Source: Solea solea
Taxonomy: Eukaryota > Chordata > Actinopteri > Pleuronectiformes > Soleidae
Length of the DNA: 64,000 bases
Direction: 5' to 3'
Assembly: GCF_958295425.1 (NCBI RefSeq)
Contig: NC_081145.1
Span: 27,802,889-27,866,888 of the forward strand
Part shown: in pieces, positions 45,301-57,547 of the stretch
Numbering within the stretch: the first letter of the stretch is position 1
How the letters are laid out: every line of letters begins with the position of its first letter
Made by a program: the position numbers and the translations under genes
The notes under the pieces: generated by a model
Told to the model about the DNA's origin: nothing
Database searches by the model: none
What the model saw: the letters and a program-made list of their open reading frames with translations, nothing else

Positions 45301-48300
45301 ATATGTAACATTTTCTTTTTTACCGTTTTCCATTTGTGTGTATGTGGAACTTTGTTGCCATGGTTACCCGAAATGCTTAGAAAAGTCCTAGCACACTATT
45401 CCCGATCAAACCACTCCCTCTCCTTTTGTCTTGTAGTGGTGAAAGTACACTTGAGTCCACAGCCACTGAACAGTCGTGAGCTGTAAGAAGGTTCCAGGTT
45501 CTGTTTTAATTCATCCATCACAGAGGCGAGAGAGATTTGTGTGAAGGGTTAGCACGTTTATTTCCACTTGCCGTACATCCACATTACATTTCTATCCACA
45601 TGTATCCAAGCTTCTCCAGGATCAACGACACATAGAAATATTCCCCTCATGTTGCAGGTTGTGAATGACGATCTATAGATTCCAACAGTGAGACAACACA
45701 ACTTTCTCGTTGTGGTCTGACAGTCAAAAAACCTTGTTACACCAAACTTCTAACTGCTGGATATTTTTCACTACATATCTTCCAATCCCTTCATCTATCA
45801 TAGCCGTCAATATATCACAGTGTCAGTGGTAGCTTTTATCTAAAGAAAAAAATAACATCAAAGCTGCCAGAGTATTTAATCAAAGGGTTAAGGCTAACAG
45901 TTAGCTACTTCAACTGATCATTAATTACATTGTGTCAAATCTTGCATCAACCACCCGACCTAACCCTGAATTAAACTAACTTAACCCTGAACTAAACTAA
46001 CTTAACCCTGAACTAAACTAACCTAACCCTGAACTAAACTAACTTAAACCTGAACTAAACTAACCTAACCCTGAACTAAACTAACTTAACCCTGAACTAA
46101 ACTAACCTAACCCTGAACTAAACTAACTTAACCCTGAACTAAACTAATTTAACCCTGAACTAGACTAACTTAACCCTGAACTAAACTAACCTAACCCTGA
46201 ACTAAACTAACTTAACCCTGAACTATAACCTAACCCTGAACTAAACTAACTTAACCCTGAACTAAACTAACCTAACCCTGAATTAAACTAACTTAACCCT
46301 GAACTAAACTAACTTAACCCTGAACTAAACTACCCTAACCCTGAACTAAACTAACTTAACCCTGAACTAAACTAACCTAACCCTGAACTAAACTAACTTA
46401 ACCCTGAACTAAACTAACCTAACCCTGAACTAAACTAACTTAACCCTGAACTAAACTAATTTAACCCTGAACTAGACTAACTTAACCCTGAACTAAACTA
46501 ACCTAACCCTGAACTAAACTAACTTAACCCTGAACTAAACTAACCTAACCCTGAACTAAACTAACTTAACCCTGAACTAAACTAATTTAACCCTGAACTA
46601 AACTAACTTAACCCTGAACTAAACTAATTTAACCCTGAACTAGACTAACCTAACCCTGAACTAAACTAACCTAACCCTGAACTAAACTAATTTAACCCTG
46701 AACTAGACTAACCTAACCCTGAACTAAACTAACCTAACCCTGAACTAAACTAACTTAACCCTGAACTAAACTAATTTAACCCTGAACTAGACTAACCTAA
46801 CCCTGAACTAAACTAACTTAACCCTGAACTAAACTAACCTAACCCTGAACTAAACTAACTTAACCCTGAACTAAACTAATTTAACCCTGAACTAAACTAA
46901 CTTAACCCTGAACTAAACTAATTTAACCCTGAACTAGACTAACCTAACCCTGAACTAAACTAACCTAACCCTGAACTAAACTAACTTAACCCTGAACTAA
47001 ACTAACCTAACCCTGAACTAAACTAACCTAACCCTGAACTAAACTAACTTAACCCTGAACTAAACTAACCTAACCCTGAACTAAACTAACTTAACCCTGA
47101 ACTAAACTACCCTAACCCTGAACTAAACTAACTTAACCCTGAACTAAACTAACCTAACCCTGAACTAAACTAACCTAACCCTGAACTAAACTAACTTAAC
47201 CCTGAACTAAACTAACCTAACCCTGAACTAAACTAACTTAAACCTGAACTAAACTAACCTAACCCTGAACTAAACTAACTTAACCCTGAACTAAACTAAC
47301 CTAACTCTGGCTCCTACAGTCTTCTTGTCCATTTGTCCTTCTGGCATTCGTCCACCTCAGTCGTCTGTTGCCCTGTCCTTTAACCCTTTGCCGTCCTGTC
47401 CCTGTGTCCCCATGTCCCTCTGTCATCTGTCCTTTATCCTTGTCCTCCTCTGTCCCGCTCTGGTCACCAGTCTATCACGGGGACACATAGAGACAAACAA
47501 ACGTCCACTCTCACACTCACTTACTATCAAATGTAAAGAACACAGCAGCAGGAACGTGTGCCTAATAAATTGTCCGTGAGTTTTCTAACATCCTGTGACT
47601 GTGAGACTCTGAGAGAGTAATGAGTTCTCCTGGGACGTTCAGTCCTGAACAGTTAAAGGACACTTCCGCTCCGTGAGATGTTAAACTGTCTGACGGCGAC
47701 TGAAGCCTAATTGTCCTCAACAGGCCGAGTGTTCACTCGTTCTCCTGCTCGCTCTCAGAGATGAAGATGAAGATGAAGAAAAAGGAAAACACTCTCTCAT
47801 ATGCTAATGCTGCTGCTGCTGTGTGAGGAGACTGAGTCACAGGCTGTTAACAATATGACTTTATCTACATATCAGAGTTAAAACGATGCGACGAAAGTTT
47901 TCAATGCACCATTTCTAATTTATGTGTGTTTTTGTGCACTTGGAAATGTAAAATTTGACTGCGATTGTTTTCAGTTAGGAGTCGCCGAGCCAGCGCCGCC
48001 TCCATCAGTGTGTTCAAGTGTACGAGTCCTTCAGTCCCTCTGACTTTGGTGTTTTAAATCTCTCATTTGAAAGAACCTCAGTGGCACAGACTGACCACAG
48101 GAGGCAGCAGTAGACCAGCAGCTCCTGTGTCCCTGTGAGCTACAAACACTGATTTTCTCTATGGTTCACAAATGAAATGTTTTCATTGAGAACGAGCTCG
48201 TACAACCACATTTAAAAAAAAAACTTAAATAATTAATGATTAAAGCATCGTTAACATTTGGTTTCAGGATTTCACACATTTGATTAAAAACACCTGAAAG

Positions 48301-51300
48301 ACATTTTTAGAATAATTTGATGATCTGCTTTTGTTCTCTCGTGCCTCCCGTGTGTCCCGTGTGTTCCAGGTGTCAGACGCTTCAGTCAAGCCTCCGCCGA
48401 GTCCAGAACCACCAGAGAGACCCGGAGAACCGGCGAGGGTCTCCACAGATCCCAGTCTGAGCTGCAGCGGTGACGGACGAGACATGATCTGCGCCGACCT
48501 CCTGTCTCTGAGGAGCGACTCCGTGTCTCTGGCCAGTGAGACGACCGTCTCCAGGAGGGTGAGTGAGACACAGAGGTGACACGGATCAGGGGCGGGGACT
48601 GTGGAACATGTGCATAGAGTCCAGTAGGTGGCGTTAACGAGCCATTCACTCAAAGCAATATGGCACCATTTAAGTGTCCTGTTGAGCGCTGTGTTAGCGT
48701 CGCGTGAGTGTCGTGTTAGCACTGTGTGAGCCCCGTGTTAGCGTCGTGTTAGAGCTGTGTTAGGTGTTAGTGCCGTGTCACCGTTGTGTTAGCACCATGC
48801 TAGCGCTGTTTTAGCACCGTGATAGAGATGTGTGAGCGTCGTGTTAGTGCCGTGTCACCGCCATGTTAGCGCTGTGTTAGCGTCCTAGTAACATCAAGTG
48901 AGCGTTGTGTGAGCGCCGTGTCTCTGTGAACTGTCTCGTTGTCTTTGTCTCAAATGTTCTAAAGCACGTTTATGAAAAGTGTCAAGAATCCCCTTGAAAA
49001 ATGAGGGGGGGGGGGGAATAACAAAAAAAACTAAAAACATGCCCTCCATCTTGTCATGATGACCCCGCCCTCCCCTTCTTCATCCACGTTCCTGTGCTCA
49101 GTTTTCTCATCTCATCATCAGCGAGAGTGTCTCGTTACCGAGAGGTCGCTCGGGGCGAGATGGAGCCCTTGGAACAAGCGGCGGGGCTGTAGTGTAATCA
49201 TAATTCCCTTGACCTCCGGCGACCCCGGCGGGCCCCGACATCGAGGGCTCCTTTCAGAGCTGCGCTCGCTCCTAAATGGCTTTTTCATTTCTCCAACAAT
49301 GACACGACGGCGACGGAGGGACCGGCTCAGACCGGGGCTGAGAGTCAGAAGCTGGTTTCAAAGCTTCCATTAACAAAACATGATTGTGGGAAAAATCTCA
49401 ATTAATATGTTAATGCGCAGAATTGTCATTAGTTACAGCAGCGCAGGAGTGTCTGAGGTCATCAAAGTTCAACGTGATCAGTTAAAAATCAATCAATCAA
49501 AGGTTAATCCTCCTATGACCATCATGATCATCAGGACGCCTGTGTTTATCTAAATGTTTTTAATTTCAGAAAAAGAAAAAGAAAAATCTAAGTTTGTAAA
49601 CCACTTATGTCAAAATCCATAGATTTTAACATCACAGCACACAGGAGTTGTTGATCCACTGCTGCCTTTTACGCCTGGAAGTTCAAACGAAAATATGAAA
49701 AAATATGAAAGTCTTTTAACAAATCCCAGAAAAAAATAACAAAAAAGCTGAAACAAATTTTTTTTTTTTAAATCAAATTGACTTTTTTTGACAAAATTAG
49801 TTTTACAAAAAATGAACAAAAAGCTTAAACAAATTTACTTTTTTTGAAAACTTTTTTTTTTTACAAAAAATTAACAAAAAGCTTAAACAAATTTACTTTT
49901 TTTGAAAACTTTTTTTTTTTTACAAAAAATTAACAAAAAGCTTAAACAAATTTACTTTTTTTGAAAACTTTTTTTTTTTACAAAAAATAAACAAAAAGCT
50001 TAAACAAATTTACTTTTTTTGAAAACTTTTTTTTTTTACAAAAAATAAACAAAAAGCTTAAACAAATTTACTTTTTGAAAACTTTTTTTTTTTTACAAAA
50101 AATGAACAAAAAGCTTAAACAAATTTACTTTTTTTGAAAACTTTTTTTTTTTACAAAAAATTAACAAAAAGCTTAAACAAATTTCCTTTTTTTGAAAACT
50201 TTTTTTTTTTTACAAAAAATAAACAAAAAGCTTAAACAAATTTACTTTTTTGAAAACTTTTTTTTTTTTTACAAAAAATGAACAAAAAGCTTAAACAAAT
50301 TTACTTTTTTGAAATCAAAATCAAAAATTTACAAAAAATTCTGGTTCCATGTGGATAAAGAAAAAAACAACTTCTCAACTTGTTCCTGCGTGTTAGCGCT
50401 CCACTTTGACTAAACGCCGCCAATTAGATCGAGCAACAGACGAACAAAAGAGCTGCTGCTGGACGGTGATGAGAGGAGAACGACTTTCCTCCTGGAGCTG
50501 TCAGAGGATGGGGGGGGGAGTGGCTGGAAAAGGCCTTTTGTTATGCTAATGGTGGATTTTTTTCTTCTTCACACCTTCTCGGCTGAGAGTGACTTCAGGA
50601 CAGAGAGGGAGACGAGGGAAGAGAACATTTTAGTAGTCCTCATGGAGACCAAAACCTGGTCCTAATGCGGCAGAATTATCATTTTTAATTATGATTATAG
50701 GACTAAGATTTGAATTGTGGTTTTAGGTAAGCCGTGGCCACGCCGTTTTGAAACTGCAAAACCTTTCAATAACTTTTCACCTTTGGTGTGTCTCGTATAA
50801 ATTGGCACGTTTTTTTGTCGGTACGACAAAAGTGCTCGAACGAGTTTACTCATTCACATAGGGTGCAAATCCCAAAAAACGGCAATAGCGTACGGCAGAA
50901 TTAGCTTCGTACATCACCATCTGTTTTCGTCACTGACACCCTGAACGCGTCACCGTTTCCTGTCGGGGACGAGAAGAATCCTGAGAGGAAGAAAAGACAT
51001 GAAAGAGATATTTTTTTTCCACATGTTTGGAGGAAGAAGAAGAAAACGATGAAGAAAGATAAATGAGAGAATGAAACGATGCTCATTAGCTCGTTAAGAG
51101 GAGACTTTTGCGATCATCACAGAGTCACAGCAGACGTCAGGCTGTCACATGAAAGCTGCCTCGTCCTCTCTGAAGTGAGCCTCACTCTGCTGCTTTAACT
51201 CACTTAATGGCTTCATTAGATTTTTGTCTTTCAACGCCTCGTCCTTCAGGGACGTTAACCACACACACACAATCTTACATAACAAACAGTTACACAACAG

Positions 51301-53590
51301 CAGCTAAATTAACAGGATTATTAAATGTAAAATGAAAAACAACAACAAACATGAGAACACCAGTTTAGGAGATTGTGTAAAACATGATATTAACACAAAC
51401 TGGTGTTAAAAACGCTCTTTATGAAAAATAGGAACATTTCTCTGAAAGCAAATTGGTGGTGTACGACGTTATGATTCAGGAAAAATATTTGTTTTCTATG
51501 AATACTATAGTACGGTGGCCTGGAAGTGCAAACCTGCATTACAAAGTATGAAACACACAGCTGAAACAAATTAACTATTTTTTTTTTACTTTAAAACATT
51601 TTTTTTATTACAAAACAAATGTACTTTTATTACTATTTATATACTACTTTTTTTTTACAAATAAATTAAACACTTCAACAAATCCCTACTACAATGGAGT
51701 ATTAAGGCCACCTTGAGATACGAGATATGAGAATATGAACAAATCCGACTTTATTCTCTTCAATTTCGACTTTATGCTCCTAAATGTACGTTATTCTCGT
51801 AAATTAAGACACAACGGGGGGATGATGTTGATGATGATCAGGTGAATGAATGACATCAGGACAGGAATTAAAACTAAACAAAGCTAAAATACACTAAAAA
51901 GAATTTCAAAATAAAACCGGAAAGTAAAACTATAAAATCAAGTAAACAATCACTAAAACAAAGCAGAATCACGCTGTCCTTCGAAGACTTTTGGAGACGT
52001 TTCAGTCTCACCAGGAACTTTATTGTAAATACTTTATTTTGAAAAGAAACACAGTTTTATGAGAGTTTTATTATTTTGTTGTTGCTGCAGAGTGAAGAGG
52101 ACGACACCAGGAGTTTGACCACCTCCTCTGTCACGGTGAGCGTTGTTTTTCTCTGTGTTTGTGTTTACACGTATATCATTTTTCACTTTTATTTAAATTT
52201 ACGTCTCTTTTTCCCAGCTACTTCCTGTCAAAACTACTCAGTTTCATGGATTTCAAATCAGATAATTTTATACTTTGTTTTAGTTTTTTTCTTCTTCTGT
52301 CTCTTTTGTTTAATGTAAAAAAGAACGATCTGCGGTAACAGGAAGTGGCCACATTTTCAAAAATACAGCCCAAATACTGCGTACGATCAATCAATTTATC
52401 TGGAAAACCTGTTTATTAATGAGCACATACAGACAATTCTGAGGAAACGTGATAATTATACTGTGTTATGACTGATGTTAAACTGTTAAATCATCAACAA
52501 CTATGATGTAAAAGTATCATAATAAAAAAGAGGTACCTGGCTCCGCCCCCACTGGACCCCGCCCCCCGCTCTGCGTGTTGTCAGGCTGAAGGACGGCCCC
52601 CCTCTGTGTGCGGCTGAGGCTGAGTAATTAACATGGAGGTATCAGGTAAACAGTGAGGATGACTCAGTAGGAACGGGATTAATCGCTGCTGGACAATAAA
52701 CACCATTAATGGCATCGGGAAACTCGTCCTGCGGTGCCGCCACTGTCCCTGTCCCTGCCAGAGGACAAGAGGACACCGACTCGTGGTGGACAATACTCAT
52801 ATAGAGACACAACAGTGGGAACATTAAAGGCATAGTTCAGGGTTTTTTTCTGCCTTTTCTGGTCAGGAACATAGAATCCCACACCAAAGGATTTTAACAT
52901 CACAGCACACAGAGGTTGTTGATCCACAGCTGCCTCCATCAGTGACTTCACATGTGTTCTTTTGTGATGTCGGTGTTTGAAATTCTTTGTTCAGATTGAC
53001 CTCAGTGACACAAACTGACCACACGAGGCAGCAGCGGACCAGCAGCTCCTGTGTCCACATGAGCTAAAATCACTGAATTTCTCTATGGGCTTTGGTGTGG
53101 GGAGGAGTGAGCGGTGGTTTAGAAAGTTCAGTTTCTAGTTGGGGGAAACAGAAACCTACACCATGAAGCCAACCCCCCCCGTCTTCTTCCAGTCTCTGTT
53201 CCACAGGCTGCAGCTGGATCCTCTGGAGAAGGCCTGGTGGCGGAGCTCCGCTCTGGGGAACATGGCGGCGCAGAGGCAGCTGCTCGCTCAGGAACCGAGT
53301 CTGGTGGTGAAAAAGGTACAGAGACACCATGTGATGGTTCTGATGGAAACTACAAGTATTAACGACTTCTTCTTCTTCTTCTTCACGTCTTCAGGACTTC
53401 CTCACCGTGAGTACTTCCTGTTTCTGTACACTTTCCTTTTATTTTTGATTTGACCTTTATTTAAACTGGACGTCCCAGTGAGTTCACAAATCTCTCTCAC
53501 AAGAGACTGAATGACAACGACAACGTCAACAAACAGGGAAAACAGTGGAACAAACAAACAGACAGATAAACAGATATAGATATATGTACA

Positions 53591-53625
<35 letters not shown>

Positions 53626-56200
53626 GTACATATATATATATATATATATAAGATCCTATTAATCTGGATAAGAAGCTGCAGAGGGACATGATGATGACGA
53701 TGATGAAGATAAATCCCTTCAGATACACAGGACACAGTGACACACACAGAACATACAACCTGAACTGTCCCTTTAACTGCTCCTGTCTGTGCGTGTGCGT
53801 GTATGTGTGTGTATGTGTGTGTATGTGCGTGTATGTGTGTGTATGTGTGTGTATGTGTGTGTGAGTCCTATTTCAGTGTTGACATAATGTTTCTTCTGTC
53901 TCTGTTTCTGGCTCCGCCCCCTCACTCTCATGTGACGTCAACCTCATACAGGGGGTAAGTCATGTTGTGTTTCCTGTTCAGTGCTGTAAACACACACACA
54001 CACTTCCTGTCTCTGTGACCTCTGTGACCTCTATGACCTCTGTCTCACAGCGATGCTCTGTGAGAAGCTGTTTAAATTCAGAATTCTCTTCATGTAAATG
54101 TGGCGTGTGCACGTCTGACATGTTTGTGCTGCTCTGTGAAGTGTGAAGGTGTGAAGCCGTGATTTCAGACCTGAGCAACGTCCTGCATACACAACACCTC
54201 TGTCTGCCTCTCTGTGAGTGATGTCTCACGTTAAAAACACGTTAAAAACACGGACGCTTTACTGAACACGACTCCATGGCAACCGGGTCCAGAGTCAGAG
54301 GGTTCTGTTTAAAGGGATTTTTCACTGGATAGAGAAAGTCAACAAGATGAAAAAAACAACCACAAACAGATGAACACTAGTATAAAACAACAAAGAGGCA
54401 AAAACAACTAGAAACAGATGAACACAACTACAAAGAGACATAAATCAACTACAAAGAAAGACAAAACAACTACAAAGAGACATAAATCAACTACAAAGAA
54501 AGACAAAACAACTACAAAGAGACATAAAACAACTACAAAGAGACATAAAACAACTACAAAGAAAGACAAAACAACTACAAAGAGACATAAATCAACTACA
54601 AAGAAAGACAAAACAACTACAAAGAGACATAAAACAACTACAAAGAAAGACAAAACAACTACAAAGAGACATAAAACAACTACAAAGAGACATAAAACAA
54701 CTACAAAGAAGGACAAAACAACTACAAAAAGACATACAACTAATACATGAAAGACAAAACAACTGCAAAGGGACATAAAACAACTACAAAGAAAGACAAA
54801 CAACTGCAAAGGGACATAAAACAACTACAAAGAAAGACAAACAACTACAAAGGGACATAAAACAACTACAAAGAAAGACAGAACAATGAAGAGACATAAA
54901 ACAACAAAGCAACACTTTAGTGTCAACATTCAGTTGATTTCTAATGTTTGTCTCTCTTCTACTCTCCGTCTCCTGCTGTCCAATCCACGGGACACGTCCA
55001 GTATGTAAGTTACTGCTGTCTGACTTTTCTAGCTGAAATTACTGCTGCACTAAAATCCATTGAGAAAACCAGTGTTTGTAGCTCACATAGACACAGGAGC
55101 TGCGGGTCTACTGCTGCCTCTTGTGGTCACTTTGTGTCACTGAGGTAAATCTGAACAAAGGATTTTAAAAGCCGAAGTGACAAAATAACACATTTGAACT
55201 TAGTGATGGAGGCAGCAGTGGATCAACAACTTCCTCGGTGCTGGGATGTTAAAATCAATGATTTCCTCTGTGGGGTTTGGTTAGCGATGTTTCAAACTCT
55301 GTTTCAAGTTGTCATTGTCATTAAGAGACAATGACAAACACATTGTTAAGACTTGATTTTATTACATTACTTTCATTACTTTCAAGTGTCTAAAAGATGC
55401 TGTGTGTGTGTGTGTGTGTGTGTGGGTGTGTGTGTGTGTGCGTGTGTGTCTTTATTCAGACAGCACTTCACTGGGCAGCGAAGCAGGGACGTCAGGAGGT
55501 GGCGGACATGATGCTTCGCTCCGGCGCCGACGTCAACGTCAGATCTGTGAGTGACGAGACGAGAAACACGAAAATCACGTTGTAATTGTGTCAGAAAAGT
55601 ACGACGGAGTATCAGGGTCGAACTGAGGTATTTTTCTTTTCTTTATTTTCAGAAAAATATGACTTTTTCCTTCATATAATGAGTTTTTTTACTCGTAAAT
55701 GTATGACTGCATTCTCAGAAAATTATGACTTTGTTCTCGTAAAATTATGACTTTTTCTTGTAAAATGATGACTTTATTTTGTAAAATTATGACTTTATTT
55801 TGTAAAATTATGACTTTTTCTTGTAAAATTATGACTTTATTTTGTAAAATTATGACTTTTTCTTGTAAAATTATGACTTTATTTTGTAAAATTATGACTT
55901 TATTTTGTAAAATTATGACTTTATTTTGTAAAATTAAGATTTTTTTTCTCGTAAATGTGTGACTTTATTTAATATTACGAATTTATTTTGGAAAGAATAA
56001 ATCTTTTCTCTCTCTCTTCAGTTTGGCCTCTAACACTTAAGTTTATTATCATACTCTTGTCTGCAGTATGAGTGATGAGCTGCTGCACACACACACACAC
56101 ACACGGTTACTTAATGTGTTCCCAGTCAGCCGTGGACCTGGAGAATTCAATTTAGCATCTGCGCTAAGTGTTAATCTGCTCTGCTCCTTCACTGCTGCCC

Positions 56201-56233
<33 letters not shown>

Positions 56234-56354
56234 TGCACACAGCAGATAATGTTGAAGTCCCAGCGGAGCAAAGCAAAGCAGACAAATCACTTATTGGCTC
56301 CATAATGACATAATGAACTTTTTTGTCTCTAATCGTTAAGGAGCTAATGACGAG

Positions 56355-56389
<35 letters not shown>

Positions 56390-57203
56390 CAGAGAGAGAC
56401 AGAGAGAGACAGAGAGAGAGAGACAGAGCGACAGACAGAGAGAGACAGAGAGAGAGAGCAGCCAGCAGATCAAAGATCAATAATCCATAGAAAGGACATT
56501 ATGGAGCAGAGAAGAGGCTCAGGATGAGTGTGGACATTCCTTCAGTCTGAAGTTTCTAGATTTCATCTGTTTTTAAAACTGAATCAGAAATATGTTGGAA
56601 TTTTAATATTGTGTTGAAAATAGAAAAATAAGGTCTAAATTATATATAAAAAGTAAATAAATAAATAATTAAAATTCTTACTTAATGTCCCTGTGATTTA
56701 AAAACACTGATTTTCTCCGTTTGGAGTGAATGTTTGAAAAGAGAAAGTCGAACTGTATAATTTATATAATCTATATATTTATATATTCTATAAAAATGTA
56801 TAAATATTATATATTTAAATACTTATTATAATTAGAGATTTAATGTGGCTTTGCCACACTTCAACCTGAAATGTTCCTTTAATATTCTGAGAAACAATGT
56901 TTAAGTTTTATCATGAATTATTTCCATTCATTTTGATTCTAAAATTAGAACCTGATGTTTCAGTTAAACAGTGATTTCTGAAACACAATCATACAACGCA
57001 GCCGTTATTAGTATTTATGACGTGGAATATTATTAAAAACTTGTTAAATCATTGGAGTTTTTGTGAATATTTTTCCTCCACAATATTTTTCTTTTTTTCA
57101 GATCAATGTCGTGTGATATTTCATTTGACTAAATATCTTTTTCTGCCTTTCTTTCCCCGTCTTCTCCTGCAGCATGTGAGTGTTTTAATTTCATTTTATC
57201 ATC

Positions 57204-57261
<58 letters not shown>

Positions 57262-57503
57262 CTTATCTTATCTTGCAGCAGTTTTTCTGTCCCTGATGGT
57301 CTGTTTCTCTCTAACGCCTGCATCGCTCTCTCTGAAGGGGGTAAGTTTCTGTCACTGCACCTTTAAAAAAAAACAAAACACACTCACACGGTGGTTAAGT
57401 GTCTTTGCTCAAGGACACAGAGCCAGGATTTGAACCCACAAGCTTGCAGTTGAAAGACAACTCGCCCCACCACTGAGCCACCATGGCTCAATCAAGTATC
57501 ACT

Positions 57504-57547
<44 letters not shown>

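Noticed and set aside
45955..47306. True telomere
   Set aside because: The unit is 21 bp with only a partial CCCTAA-like word, and unique gene sequence continues on both sides.
54408..54824. 138-codon Val/Phe-rich minus-strand frame and Lys/Thr-rich plus-strand frame
   Set aside because: Both translate the CAACTACAAAGAGACATAAA minisatellite inside a SOWAH intron.
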